NCBI GenBank assembly: GCA_018711275.1
Contig: DVIN01000021.1
Location: 62,001-126,000 of the forward strand
Length of the DNA: 64,000 bases
Direction of reading: 5' to 3'
DNA from: Candidatus Pullilachnospira intestinigallinarum
Lineage (GTDB): Bacteria; Bacillota; Clostridia; Lachnospirales; Lachnospiraceae
In this document: one piece after another, positions 52,020-61,360 of the stretch
Numbering within the stretch: the first letter of the stretch is position 1
How the letters are laid out: each line of letters starts with the position of its first letter
Translations under genes and position numbers: made by a program
Notes under the pieces: model-generated
Seen by the model: the letters and a program-made list of their open reading frames with translations, nothing else
Database searches by the model: none
What the model was told of the DNA's origin: nothing

Positions 52020-54794
52020 ATGGAAAATACGTCTGGAAATAAAAAGAATCATCCGGCCGCAAAGCCGGAAAAGTACATAAATATCGGCCTTCTGGCCCAT
52101 GTGGATGCCGGAAAGACCACTCTGGCGGAGGCGATTCTGTATCTGCAGGGCAGTATCCGGAAGCTGGGCCGGGTGGATCACCGGGATACGTTCCTGGACA
52201 CGGATGCCATGGAGCGGGCCAGAGGAATCACCATATTCTCTAAACAGGCCCGGCTGACCCTGGGGGACTGGCAGGTGACGCTTCTGGATACCCCCGGGCA
52301 TGTGGATTTTTCCGCGGAGATGGAGCGGACACTGCAGGTACTGGACTGTGCGGTGCTGGTGATCAGCGGAGCGGACGGCGTGCAGAGTCATGTGGAGACC
52401 CTGTGGCGGCTGCTCAGACGGTACCAGATCCCCACCTTCCTGTTCATCAACAAGATGGATCAGCCGGGAACCGACCGGGAAGCGATACTGGCCGAACTGA
52501 AAAGCCGGCTGGATGATGGCTGCGTGGATTTTGGAGGCAGCGATCAGGAGGCGTGGCTGGAGGAGCTGGCCATGTGCGATGAGGCGCTGATGGAACGGTA
52601 TCTGGAGGATGGCAGGATCGAAACGGAGGACATTTCCCGGCTGATCGCGGATCGGAAGGTATTTCCCTGTTATTTCGGATCCGCGCTGAAAAACGAAGGG
52701 GTGGATGTGCTTCTGGATGGAATCCGGCGGTACGCCCGGGTGCCGGAGTATCCGGAAGCTTTCGGGGCAAAGGTATATAAAATCGGCAGGGACGCCCAGG
52801 GAGCGCGGCTGACCTACCTGAAAGTGACCGGCGGCTGTCTGCGGGTGAAGATGCCGCTTTCCGGAAAAAGCCGGGAGAAAGAAGCCTGGGAGGAGAAGAC
52901 GGACCAGATCCGGCTGTATTCCGGAACCGGTTTTCAGATGGTTCAGGAGGCGCCGGCGGGGATGGTCTGCGCGGTGACGGGACTGACGAAAACGTATTCC
53001 GGGCAGGGCCTGGGGGCGGAGCCGGCCTCCGAACTTCCCCTGCTGGAGCCGGTGCTGACCTACCGGCTTTCCTTCCCTGTGGATGTGGATGTCCACGGCG
53101 CCTATCTGAAGCTGCGGCCGCTGGAGGAGGAAATCCCGGAGCTTCACATGATCTGGGACGGAGAAGCCAGGGAAATCCGGGTTCAGGTGATGGGAGAGGT
53201 GCAGATTGAGATCCTGAAAAATCTGATCCGGGAACGGTTTGAACTGGGTGTCAGCTTTGACGCGGGAAGCATTGTGTATAAGGAAACCATCGCCGGGACG
53301 GTGGAAGGCGTGGGACATTTTGAACCGCTGCGTCATTATGCGGAGGTACACCTGCTGCTGGAACCCGGCGAGCCGGGCAGCGGGCTTCAGTTTGATTCCA
53401 TCTGCAGCGAGGATGTGCTGGACCGGAACTGGCAGCGGCTGGTGCTGACCCATCTGGAGGAAAAAACGCACCGGGGTGTGCTGACCGGATCGGAGATCAC
53501 GGATATGCGGATTCTGCTGGCCTCCGGCAGAGCCCATCAGAAGCATACGGAGGGCGGAGATTTTCGCCAGGCCACCTACCGTGCAGTACGCCAGGGACTG
53601 ATGCATGCAAAAAATGTACTGCTGGAGCCGGTGTATACCTTCCGGCTGGAGGTGCCCTCCGGCCAGGTGGGCCGGGCCATGACGGATCTGCAGCAGATGC
53701 ACGGGGAATTCGGACAGCCACAGATGGAAGGGGAGACGGCGGTGCTGACGGGCACGGCTCCGGTGGCCTGTCTGCAGGGGTATCCGGCCAAAGTCACCGC
53801 CTATACGGCGGGCCGGGGGCGGATGTCCTGCACGTTGGGCGGCTATGCGCCCTGCCACAACAGCGAAGAGGTGATTGCCGCCATCGGCTATGATCCGGAG
53901 AAGGATACGGAAAATACGGCGGACTCGGTGTTCTGCGCCCATGGAGCCGGTTTCGTGGTGAGCTGGGAGCAGGTGCCGGAATATATGCATCTGGAAAGCG
54001 TTCTGGCGCCGGCCAAACAGGAGGAGAGCCGTCAGGTGATGCAGAAGGCCCGGGCGGCCCGCACGCAGGATTCGTGGATCACCCAGGAGGAGCTGGAAGA
54101 AATTTTTGTGCGCACCTACGGCCCCATCAAGGAACGCAGATTCGGCATGAACCGAAGCGCTTCCGCCATCAAAAACGGTACGGAAAAAAAACGCGCCCTG
54201 CCATCCGCCGCACCCCGGCGGGCGCAGAAAAATAAAAAACCGGAGAAAGAATATCTGCTGGTGGACGGCTACAATATTATTTTCGCCTGGGAGGAGCTGG
54301 CCGATCTGGCCAGAACCAATATCGAGAGTGCCAGAAACAAGCTGATGGATATTCTGTGCAATTATCAGGGCTTCCGGCAGGTGACGGTGATTCTGGTGTT
54401 CGACGCTTACCGGGTGGAAGGCGGACAGGGAGAGGTGTTCCGCTATCACAACATTTATGTGGTCTATACCAGAGAGGCGGAGACCGCTGACCAGTATATC
54501 GAGAAAACCGTGCATGAGATCGGGAAACAGTACCAGGTGACCGTGGCCACCTCGGACGCCACCGAGCAGGTGATCATCATGGGCCAGGGGGCCAGAAGAT
54601 TATCCGCCAGGGATCTGGAGGAGGAGGTACGGGCCGCGGCGCAGGAGCTGCGCCGGGATCATATGAGTCCCCGCTCTTCGGATAAAAATTATCTGCTGGA
54701 TCATCTGCCCCGGGAGCTGGCGGAGATGATGGAGGATGTGCGACTGGGACGGAAAAGTCTGGATGGCAGGGGGAAAACGGAAAATGAGGAGTGA
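52020..54794 (+). CDS. TetM-like ribosomal GTPase fused to a Rae1/YacP-type NYN nuclease
   Basis: 924 aa. Residues 1 to about 700 follow the EF-G/TetM order: G1 GLLAHVDAGKTTL (Lys32), switch I RGITIFSKQA, G3 LLDTPGHVDF, G4 INKMD, then domains II-V. Residues from about 741 onward match Rae1 (YacP): EYLLVDGYNIIFAW, VILVFDAYRVEGG, and TREAETADQYIEK with VATSDATEQVII, giving the acidic NYN centre. A basic linker joins them. In TetM the tip of domain IV that ejects tetracycline reads SPVSTPADF; here the corresponding segment is HQKHTEGGDF, so resistance is doubtful. Probably acts on the ribosome, coupling factor binding to A-site mRNA cleavage (inference). Confidence 0.85.
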   Translation: MENTSGNKKNHPAAKPEKYINIGLLAHVDAGKTTLAEAILYLQGSIRKLGRVDHRDTFLDTDAMERARGITIFSKQARLTLGDWQVTLLDTPGHVDFSAEMERTLQVLDCAVLVISGADGVQSHVETLWRLLRRYQIPTFLFINKMDQPGTDREAILAELKSRLDDGCVDFGGSDQEAWLEELAMCDEALMERYLEDGRIETEDISRLIADRKVFPCYFGSALKNEGVDVLLDGIRRYARVPEYPEAFGAKVYKIGRDAQGARLTYLKVTGGCLRVKMPLSGKSREKEAWEEKTDQIRLYSGTGFQMVQEAPAGMVCAVTGLTKTYSGQGLGAEPASELPLLEPVLTYRLSFPVDVDVHGAYLKLRPLEEEIPELHMIWDGEAREIRVQVMGEVQIEILKNLIRERFELGVSFDAGSIVYKETIAGTVEGVGHFEPLRHYAEVHLLLEPGEPGSGLQFDSICSEDVLDRNWQRLVLTHLEEKTHRGVLTGSEITDMRILLASGRAHQKHTEGGDFRQATYRAVRQGLMHAKNVLLEPVYTFRLEVPSGQVGRAMTDLQQMHGEFGQPQMEGETAVLTGTAPVACLQGYPAKVTAYTAGRGRMSCTLGGYAPCHNSEEVIAAIGYDPEKDTENTADSVFCAHGAGFVVSWEQVPEYMHLESVLAPAKQEESRQVMQKARAARTQDSWITQEELEEIFVRTYGPIKERRFGMNRSASAIKNGTEKKRALPSAAPRRAQKNKKPEKEYLLVDGYNIIFAWEELADLARTNIESARNKLMDILCNYQGFRQVTVILVFDAYRVEGGQGEVFRYHNIYVVYTREAETADQYIEKTVHEIGKQYQVTVATSDATEQVIIMGQGARRLSARDLEEEVRAAAQELRRDHMSPRSSDKNYLLDHLPRELAEMMEDVRLGRKSLDGRGKTENEE

Positions 54795-54797
54795 TTT

Positions 54798-56270
54798 ATG
54801 AGCGGAAGATGGATACTGGCAGTGTCGCTGCTGGTGCTGGCGGGCGGCTTCTGGTGTTACAGCCGCCTGATAAAAAAGGATTCGAAAAATGCGGGAGATC
54901 TTCCGGCAAAGGGAGAACGGTGGACGGGGCTGGGACAGCTTGCCGCCTCCGGTATGGGAATTACCCTGCTGATTTCGCCCTCTGTAGCGATCCGTTGGGG
55001 CTGGGCGCCGGCTCTGGCCGCCTGTGTGATTGGGGGGATCCTTTTCGGGGCGGCATTGAATCTGGGGGCTGCCTGCTGCCTGACCGGAGAAACGTCCGCC
55101 AAGGAGGCAGATCCGGGGAAAGAACGGTCGCCTGCCGGTTGGAAAAGAAAAACCATTGCCTTCCTGATCTGGCTGTTTGCCATACTGGCGGCGGCTGCCG
55201 CAGGCCATACGGCGGCGGCCAGCTGGAGGGGCTTTGCCACAGGAGAATCCGGAGAGCTGCTGCGCAATTCCGTGGGAGCGGCCGGGGCTGCTTCCTGTGT
55301 GATTCTCTGTGTGGCCGCCGCCGGTCTGGGGATTGTATGCAGATACCGGAAAATCAGCCTGCCGGTCAAAGCCGCGGCCGTTTTTTTGCTGATTTGCGAC
55401 GCCGCATGGCTGGGGAAAACCTACCCCATTTATCTGGGGGAAACCGTGTGGCTGGCGGTGATTTTTCTTCTGGCTTTTTTTACGGGAATCATTCCGGCAT
55501 GGGTACAGACCCGGCCCAGGGGGCAGATGCTGCTGATTCTGGAAGGAATCGTGCTGGCGGCGGGCTGTGCCGGGATTTTGCTGGGAGACCCCAGGCCGGC
55601 GGCCAAAGCGATTACGGTTCCGGATGGCAGCCTGGCGGGGCTGCAGGCGTTTTTCGCCATTGTTTTGTGGGGAACCGTCAGCGGTTTCGATGCGGCGGCC
55701 CTTGCCGTCTCGCCGCTGAGATATCAGAAACCGGAAGCTTTTAAAAAATCCGCTGTGGGAAGCGGGCTTCTGAAAAGCTTTTTCGCAGTGTTGGGGCTGC
55801 TTTTGTCCTTTGCGCTGACGGGGGCGGACGCGGCGGCCATGGGTCTGGAAGAAGCGCCTCAGTTCTTTGCCGCTGCCGCCGCCGGTCTGCTGGCGGAAGT
55901 GGGAATTCCCTATGATTTTACCATCGCGCTGTTTTTGATGGCGGGCTGCAGTTTTCTTCTTGCAGTGGTGGACGCGGCGGTGCGGATGGGAACGTTGGCA
56001 TTTCGGGAAATCACCCGGCGGGATGGAAAGATGGCAGGCTGGAGTGTGGGCGCTGCGGCCACCATTCTTCCGGCATTTGGGGCTGCCCTGCTGGCCCGCC
56101 ATGGGGTGGTCGGCGTATGGACGGCTGTCAGTTTCGCGGCTGTGCTGCTGCTCCTGCCTGCTGTCGGCGTCCGCCTGAAGAGACAGGGAAAAAAGGGAAG
56201 ACGGTTATTGGTGGGAGCAGTTCTCCTGGCAGCCGGCGCGCTGGCGGCGGCGGTGCTGCCGATGCGGTAG
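54798..56270 (+). CDS. CstA-like multi-helix membrane protein
   Basis: 490 aa, about 12 hydrophobic helices, rich in Ala and Gly. The pattern FWCYSRLIKKD, then RWGWAPALAACVIGGILFGAAL and the late FLLAVVDAAVRMGTLAFREI resembles CstA, a carbon-starvation peptide transporter, though divergent. It starts 3 bases after the GTPase-nuclease gene, so the two are one unit. A stem-loop terminator follows. Confidence 0.65.
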   Translation: MSGRWILAVSLLVLAGGFWCYSRLIKKDSKNAGDLPAKGERWTGLGQLAASGMGITLLISPSVAIRWGWAPALAACVIGGILFGAALNLGAACCLTGETSAKEADPGKERSPAGWKRKTIAFLIWLFAILAAAAAGHTAAASWRGFATGESGELLRNSVGAAGAASCVILCVAAAGLGIVCRYRKISLPVKAAAVFLLICDAAWLGKTYPIYLGETVWLAVIFLLAFFTGIIPAWVQTRPRGQMLLILEGIVLAAGCAGILLGDPRPAAKAITVPDGSLAGLQAFFAIVLWGTVSGFDAAALAVSPLRYQKPEAFKKSAVGSGLLKSFFAVLGLLLSFALTGADAAAMGLEEAPQFFAAAAAGLLAEVGIPYDFTIALFLMAGCSFLLAVVDAAVRMGTLAFREITRRDGKMAGWSVGAAATILPAFGAALLARHGVVGVWTAVSFAAVLLLLPAVGVRLKRQGKKGRRLLVGAVLLAAGALAAAVLPMR

Positions 56271-56308
56271 CCCCCTGGGGGTAGGAAAGACAGATGATAA
56301 GAAAATGG

Positions 56309-56336
56309 GACCGGGAAAATTTTTCCCGGTCTTTAC
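56309..56336 (+). terminator. terminator after the CstA-like gene
   Basis: GACCGGGAAA pairs perfectly with TTTCCCGGTC around ATT, followed by TTTA. Confidence 0.8.
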
Positions 56337-56407
56337 ATTTCCATCCGGCGGGCGTAAACTAATCGTAAATGTAACGGTGCGCGGCGAAGGAGAAGGGAGG
56401 CAGAAAG

Positions 56408-56854
56408 GTGACGAAAGAAGAGGAGAGACTGTATGAAGCGGCGGCCCGTCTGGCAGCCAGGGCTCATGAGGGACAGGTGGATCGGGGCGGCACGGCTTAT
56501 ATACAGCATCCGCTGGCGGTGGCGGCCATGCTTGCGGATCCCGGGGACCGGATTGCTGCCCTGCTCCACGATGTGGTGGAGGACACGGAGGTGACACTGG
56601 AGGAACTGGCAGAACAGTTTCCGCCGGACATTGTGGAGGCCGTCCGCCTTCTGACCAGGCAGCCGGGCGTTCCTTATCAGGACTACCTGAAAGCAATCCG
56701 CGAAAATCCCATGGCCTGCCGGGTGAAGATTGCGGATCTCACCCACAATATGGACCTGGGCCGCATCCCTCATCCGGGACCGGAGGATTATGCCCGGAGA
56801 GCGCGTTACCGGAACAGTACACTGTATTTACAAGGAGAGACGAGGGAAGGATGA
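56408..56854 (+). CDS. HD-domain hydrolase (SpoT/MESH1-like)
   Basis: 148 aa stand-alone HD domain: AHEGQVDRGGTAYIQHP (His34), LLHDVVEDT (His54, Asp55, Glu58, Asp59) and IADLTHNMD. This is the pattern of small alarmone hydrolases that degrade (p)ppGpp, though other nucleotides are possible. Start GTG 56408 with GGGAGG 7 bases before. Overlaps the next gene by ATGA. Confidence 0.88.
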   Translation: MTKEEERLYEAAARLAARAHEGQVDRGGTAYIQHPLAVAAMLADPGDRIAALLHDVVEDTEVTLEELAEQFPPDIVEAVRLLTRQPGVPYQDYLKAIRENPMACRVKIADLTHNMDLGRIPHPGPEDYARRARYRNSTLYLQGETREG

Positions 56855-57231
56855 AACTACAGGCGATTCATCATGTGGCGATCATTGTATCGGACTATGA
56901 AAAATCCAGACATTTCTATGTGGATCTGCTGGGTTTTGAGGTGATCCGGGAAAATTTCCGGAAGGAAAGAGGAGATTACAAGCTGGATCTGAGACTGGGA
57001 GACTGCGAGCTGGAGATTTTCGGCATACCGGACAGTCCGCCCAGGCCCAGCTATCCGGAGGCCTGCGGTCTGCGCCATCTGGCATTTCGGGTGGACAATA
57101 TCGAGGAGGTGATCGGCTGGCTTAACGGGCTGGGGATTGAGACAGAGCCGGTGCGGACAGACGAATTTACCGGGAAAAAGATGACATTTTTCAAGGATCC
57201 GGATGGCCTGCCGCTGGAACTGCATGAATGA
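56851..57231 (+). CDS. VOC (glyoxalase-like) protein
   Basis: 126 aa, metal-binding VOC fold: IHHVAIIVSDYEKSRHFYVDLLGF, and GLRHLAFRVDNIEEV, and FFKDPDGLPLELHE with the usual His/Glu ligands. Related to GloA/YaeR-type proteins; could be a lactoylglutathione lyase-like or dioxygenase-like enzyme. Translationally coupled to the HD gene, and 16 bases before the MATE gene. Confidence 0.9.
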   Translation: MKLQAIHHVAIIVSDYEKSRHFYVDLLGFEVIRENFRKERGDYKLDLRLGDCELEIFGIPDSPPRPSYPEACGLRHLAFRVDNIEEVIGWLNGLGIETEPVRTDEFTGKKMTFFKDPDGLPLELHE

Positions 57232-57247
57232 CGGGGGATAAGAAAAG

Positions 57248-58597
57248 ATGGAAACAAAAGAGCATTTATTTTCCAACCGGGATCTGCGCCTGCTGCTGGT
57301 CCCGGTGATTATTGAGCAGATTCTGGCCTCTCTGATGGGAACGGCGGATACCATGATGGTCAGCAACGTGGGATCGGCAGCCATTTCGGCAGTGTCCCTG
57401 GTGGACTCCATCAATGTGTTGGTGATCCAGGTGTTTTCCGCCCTGGCCGCAGGAGGCGCGATCATCTGCTCCCAGTATATCGGGCAGGGAGACGCGAAAA
57501 ACGCCAGACAGTCGGCGGAGCAGCTGCTTCTGGTAACCGGGGTGATCTCCATTTTGCTGGCGGCCATCTGTCTGCTGTTCAACGAACCGCTGCTGAAGCT
57601 GATTTTCGGAAATGTGGAGGCGGCGGTGATGGAAAATTCCATGACCTACTTTTTTTATACGGCCCTGTCCTTCCCCTTCATTGCCCTTTACAATGCGGGG
57701 GCTTCGGTGTTCCGGGCCCAGCAGAATACCCGGCTTCCCATGGTGGTGTCCGTGATTTCCAATATCATGAACATCATCGGAAATGCCATCCTGATTTTCG
57801 GATTTCAGATGGGGGTGGCCGGCGCGGCCATTTCCACGCTGATCTCCCGAATTTTCTGTGCGGTGGTGATTTTGGGATATCTGCGGATGCCCCGCCAGGA
57901 GGTGGTGGTGAACCATTATCTCTCCATCCGCCCCAGCGGCCGGCGGATGAAAACCATCCTGGCGGTGGGAATCCCCACCGGTGTGGAAAATGGAATGTTC
58001 CAGTTCGGAAAGCTGGCGATCCAGTCCACGGTATCCACCCTGGGAACCGCGGCCATCGCCGCCCAGGCCATGACCAATATCCTGGAAAATCTCAACGGGA
58101 TTGCGGCCATCGGCGTGGGGATCGGACTGATGACGGTGGTGGGCCAGTGCATCGGAGCGGGAAGAAGAGACGATGCGGTCTATTATATCAAAAAACTATC
58201 CGTGATTGCCGAGGTGGTGATTGTGGCCGGATGCCTGCTGGTGTACGCGGCGGCACGGCCGGTGACCGTCATCGGCGGCATGGAGGCGGAGAGCGCCCGC
58301 ATGTGTCTGCATATGATGGGCTGGATTACCATTGTGAAGCCCATTGTCTGGGTATTTGCCTTTATCCCGGCCTATGGAATGCGGGCGGCGGGGGACGTGA
58401 AATTTTCCATGATCCTCTCCTGCGCTTCCATGTGGATCTTCCGGGTGAGCCTCTGTATTTTTCTGTGCCGTGTCCTGGGATTTGGCCCCATGGGCGTGTG
58501 GATCGGCATGTTCACGGACTGGACGGTGCGGGGAATTTTCTATATGATCCGGTTCCATCGGCGGAAATGGCTGGATCATCATCTGATCGGCTCCTGA
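57248..58597 (+). CDS. MATE family efflux transporter
   Basis: 449 aa, 12 membrane helices in two homologous halves. LLLVPVIIEQILASLMGTADTMMVSNVG at the start and PTGVENGMFQFGKL after the midpoint are typical. Sodium- or proton-driven export of drugs or metabolites; substrate not predictable. Part of the HD-VOC-MATE run. Confidence 0.92.
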   Translation: METKEHLFSNRDLRLLLVPVIIEQILASLMGTADTMMVSNVGSAAISAVSLVDSINVLVIQVFSALAAGGAIICSQYIGQGDAKNARQSAEQLLLVTGVISILLAAICLLFNEPLLKLIFGNVEAAVMENSMTYFFYTALSFPFIALYNAGASVFRAQQNTRLPMVVSVISNIMNIIGNAILIFGFQMGVAGAAISTLISRIFCAVVILGYLRMPRQEVVVNHYLSIRPSGRRMKTILAVGIPTGVENGMFQFGKLAIQSTVSTLGTAAIAAQAMTNILENLNGIAAIGVGIGLMTVVGQCIGAGRRDDAVYYIKKLSVIAEVVIVAGCLLVYAAARPVTVIGGMEAESARMCLHMMGWITIVKPIVWVFAFIPAYGMRAAGDVKFSMILSCASMWIFRVSLCIFLCRVLGFGPMGVWIGMFTDWTVRGIFYMIRFHRRKWLDHHLIGS

Positions 58598-58634
58598 GAG
58601 AACGGTCAGGAGAAATGCAAAAGGAGAAGCAAAG

Positions 58635-59672
58635 ATGGAACGATCCTGTATGACGACACTGTGTTATCTGGAAACGGAGGACAGCTATCTGATGCTGCAT
58701 CGGATCCGGAAAAAGAAAGATGTAAATAAGGGGAAATGGATAGGCGTCGGCGGCCATTTTGAGGAGGGGGAGAGCCCCGAGGACTGTCTTGTGCGGGAAG
58801 TGAAGGAGGAGACGGGCCTTACGCTGACCTCCTGGAGATTCCGGGGGCTGGTGACTTTTACCCAGGAAGGGTACGGCACGGAGTATATGTGTCTGTATAC
58901 GGCGGATGGATTCTCCGGCACCCGGAAGGATTGCGATGAGGGGGAGCTTGCCTGGGTCAAAAAGGACGGACTTTCCCGGCTGAATCTGTGGAGCGGCGAT
59001 CTGATTTTTCTGGAACTTCTGGCCAGGGAAGCGCCGTTTTTCTCTCTGAAGCTGCGGTATGAGGGAGATTTGCTGCGGGAAGCGGTGCTGGACGGGAAGC
59101 CCCTGGAGCTGTTTGAGGTGCTGGATGAACGGGGAGAGAAAACCGGCCTGGTAAAAGAGAGAAACTGTGTGCACCGGGACGGAGACTGGCACGGCACCGC
59201 CCATATCTGGATTGCCCGTCCCCGGGAAAATGGCTGGCAGGTGCTGCTGCAGCTGCGGAGCCGCCGGAAGGATATCTACCCCGGATGCTTTGATATTTCC
59301 TCCGCCGGTCATGTGGACGCGGGAGAGGACCGTCCGGGGACGGCCCTGCGGGAGCTGGCGGAGGAGCTGGGAATCGCGGCGCAGCCGGAGGATCTCCGGT
59401 TTCTCACCCTCCGGTGGGGCGAGACGGATCAGGAATTTTCCGGAAAACGGGTGATTGACCGGGAAATCGCGGCGGTCTACCTGTACACCCGCCCGGTGGA
59501 TATCGGCGCCCTCAGGCTTCAGCCGGAAGAGGTGGAACGGGTGGAATGGATAGATCTGGCGGATCTTAGGCAGCGGGTTTCGCAGGGGGATCCGTCTTTC
59601 TGCGTGCAGATGGATGAAGTGGAAATCCTGGAGAATGCCCTGAGTGGAAATGGTTTTGGGGCTAAAGATTAA
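58635..59672 (+). CDS. double NUDIX hydrolase (MutT-like plus IPP-isomerase-like)
   Basis: 345 aa with two complete NUDIX boxes. First domain (residues 1-150): GGHFEEGESPEDCLVREVKE, ending EETGL, like 8-oxo-dGTP hydrolases. Second (about 155-335): begins LFEVLDERGEKTGLVKERNCVH, box GHVDAGEDRPGTALRELAEE, ending LGI, like IPP isomerase-related NUDIX proteins. The fusion is unusual but both boxes have all catalytic Glu residues. Likely nucleotide-pool cleaning. AAAGGAG before ATG. Confidence 0.88.
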   Translation: MERSCMTTLCYLETEDSYLMLHRIRKKKDVNKGKWIGVGGHFEEGESPEDCLVREVKEETGLTLTSWRFRGLVTFTQEGYGTEYMCLYTADGFSGTRKDCDEGELAWVKKDGLSRLNLWSGDLIFLELLAREAPFFSLKLRYEGDLLREAVLDGKPLELFEVLDERGEKTGLVKERNCVHRDGDWHGTAHIWIARPRENGWQVLLQLRSRRKDIYPGCFDISSAGHVDAGEDRPGTALRELAEELGIAAQPEDLRFLTLRWGETDQEFSGKRVIDREIAAVYLYTRPVDIGALRLQPEEVERVEWIDLADLRQRVSQGDPSFCVQMDEVEILENALSGNGFGAKD

Positions 59673-59682
59673 GAGCGGGCCG

Positions 59683-59717
59683 GTCATACAGCCGGACAGA
59701 AGAGAGGAGACAGAGAT
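59683..59717 (+). promoter_or_regulatory. possible leader module before greA
   Basis: CGGTCATACAGCCGGACAG then AAGAGAGGAGACAGAG. It resembles the GGCC-ATAC-GGCC module before addA in sequence around the loop (CATAC, GCCGGA), but the stem is weaker (CCGG arms with an 8-base loop). Confidence 0.4.
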
Positions 59718-60221
59718 ATGCGGGAGCGACTGACCCCACAGGATGTGGAGAAAATTCAGCAGGAGATCGACCACCGGAAGCTGGTGGTCCGCAAGGAGGC
59801 CATTGAGGCGGTGAAGGAAGCCCGGGCCCAGGGAGATCTCAGCGAAAACTTTGAATATTATGCGGCAAAACGGGAAAAGAACCAGAACGAGAGCCGGATC
59901 CGCTACCTGGAGCGGGTGCTGAAAACGGCGGAGATCATCACGGATCATTCCGGCGAGGACGAGGTGGGGCTGGATAACACGGTAACCCTTTATGTGGAGG
60001 AGGACGATGTGGAGGAGACCTACCGGCTGGTGACGTCTATCCGGGGAAATTCCCTGGAGGGGCTGATCAGCACCGAATCTCCCATCGGGAAGGCCATTCT
60101 GGGCCACAAGGTGGGAGACCGGGTGCTGGTGCAGGTGAACGACCAGTACGGCTACTATGTGGAAATCCGGAAGATCGAGAAAACCCGGGATGAAAGCGGC
60201 GATAAAATCAGAAGCTACTGA
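59718..60221 (+). CDS. greA: transcription elongation factor GreA
   Basis: 167 aa. N-terminal coiled coil with LTPQDVEKIQQEIDHRKLV and GDLSENFEYYAAKREKNQ (acidic tip D and E that reach the RNA polymerase active site), C-terminal FKBP-like domain with SPIGKAILGHKVGDRV. Rescues backtracked polymerase. Confidence 0.95.
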   Translation: MRERLTPQDVEKIQQEIDHRKLVVRKEAIEAVKEARAQGDLSENFEYYAAKREKNQNESRIRYLERVLKTAEIITDHSGEDEVGLDNTVTLYVEEDDVEETYRLVTSIRGNSLEGLISTESPIGKAILGHKVGDRVLVQVNDQYGYYVEIRKIEKTRDESGDKIRSY

Positions 60222-60291
60222 GAAAGGGACAGTGGAGCCGCAGGGCCCACTGCCAGAGACAGACAACCATGAGGAGACAAGACGGATACCC

Positions 60292-61269
60292 ATGACAAAG
60301 AAGAAACTCATCATAGCAGCGGGGGTTGTGGTGCTGGCGCTGACACTGCTTCTGGTGATCGGCGCCAATCTGCTGGTGAGCGCGGCTCTGGTGCCTTCCT
60401 TTATGAGGAGGCTGGAAGCCTTTCAGACCATTACGGAGGACAGTGTGGCAGCTCTGGTACATACCGATGATATCACGGCCAACCAGCAGGAGGCTTATTC
60501 GGAGACGGAACAGTGGCTGGAAACGGCGGACGCCTCCCGGCTTACCGCCGAAACAGAGGATGGCTATCGTCTGGTGGCGGAGGAATTTCATCCGCGGCAG
60601 GAGAGCAGCCGCTGGGTGCTTCTGCTTCACGGATACACCGGATGGAAGGAGGCCATGTATCCCATTGCCATGGAATATGTGCAGCGGGGATTTCACGCGC
60701 TGGTTCCCGACATGCGGTGCCAGGGAGAAAGCGAAGGGGATTTTATCGGCATGGGCTGGACGGACCGGCTGGACAACAGGATCTGGATTTCCCATATCCT
60801 GGAGGAAAATCCGGATGCCGAGATTGTGATTCAGGGACAGTCCATGGGAGCCGCCTGCGCCCTGCTGATGACCGGGGAGGAGCTTCCGGATAACGTGAAG
60901 GCCGTGGTGTCCGACTGCGCCTATACGGACGCCTACGAGATGTTTAAAAAGCAGATGGGGGAATGGTTCCATCTCCCGTCCTTTCCGCTGCTTCCTGTGG
61001 CAAATCTGATGCTGCAGCTGCGGGGCGGTTATGATCTGAAAAATGCCGCGCCCATCCGTGCGGTGACCCACAGCCGGATTCCCACCCTGTTTATCCACGG
61101 ACTTAAGGATCAGATGATCGATCCACAGATGACCAGAGACCTTTATGCGGCGGCTTCCTGTCCGAAACAGCTGCTGCTGGTGGAAGGGGCGGGACACGCC
61201 CAGTCCCAGGACAAGGACCCGGAATTGTACTATGGAACAATTTTTGATTTGCTTGCACAGTATCTGTGA
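60292..61269 (+). CDS. membrane-anchored alpha/beta hydrolase
   Basis: 325 aa. N-terminal membrane helix (LIIAAGVVVLALTLLLVIG) then an extracytoplasmic alpha/beta hydrolase: oxyanion region LLLHGYTGWKEAMYP, nucleophile GQSMGAA, acid HGLKDQMID, His GAGHAQS. Likely an esterase or lipase-like enzyme; substrate unknown. ATG 60292 has GAGGAG about 13 bases before, a bit far. Confidence 0.88.
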   Translation: MTKKKLIIAAGVVVLALTLLLVIGANLLVSAALVPSFMRRLEAFQTITEDSVAALVHTDDITANQQEAYSETEQWLETADASRLTAETEDGYRLVAEEFHPRQESSRWVLLLHGYTGWKEAMYPIAMEYVQRGFHALVPDMRCQGESEGDFIGMGWTDRLDNRIWISHILEENPDAEIVIQGQSMGAACALLMTGEELPDNVKAVVSDCAYTDAYEMFKKQMGEWFHLPSFPLLPVANLMLQLRGGYDLKNAAPIRAVTHSRIPTLFIHGLKDQMIDPQMTRDLYAAASCPKQLLLVEGAGHAQSQDKDPELYYGTIFDLLAQYL

Positions 61270-61360
61270 GATTTCAGTGGATATCTGCCGGTGATTCGGT
61301 TATAATTGGTAATACCATGTGGCTGACACACAGGGAATAACCAGGAGGTTTTTACGCATT

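Noticed and set aside
51975..54515. 846-codon open frame on the minus strand opposite the GTPase gene
   Set aside because: Antisense shadow of a clear GTPase reading frame, with no start signals and no family features.
52020..54794. tetracycline resistance gene
   Set aside because: Overall TetM-like, but the drug-ejecting tip sequence is not conserved and a nuclease domain is fused; a resistance label would be misleading.
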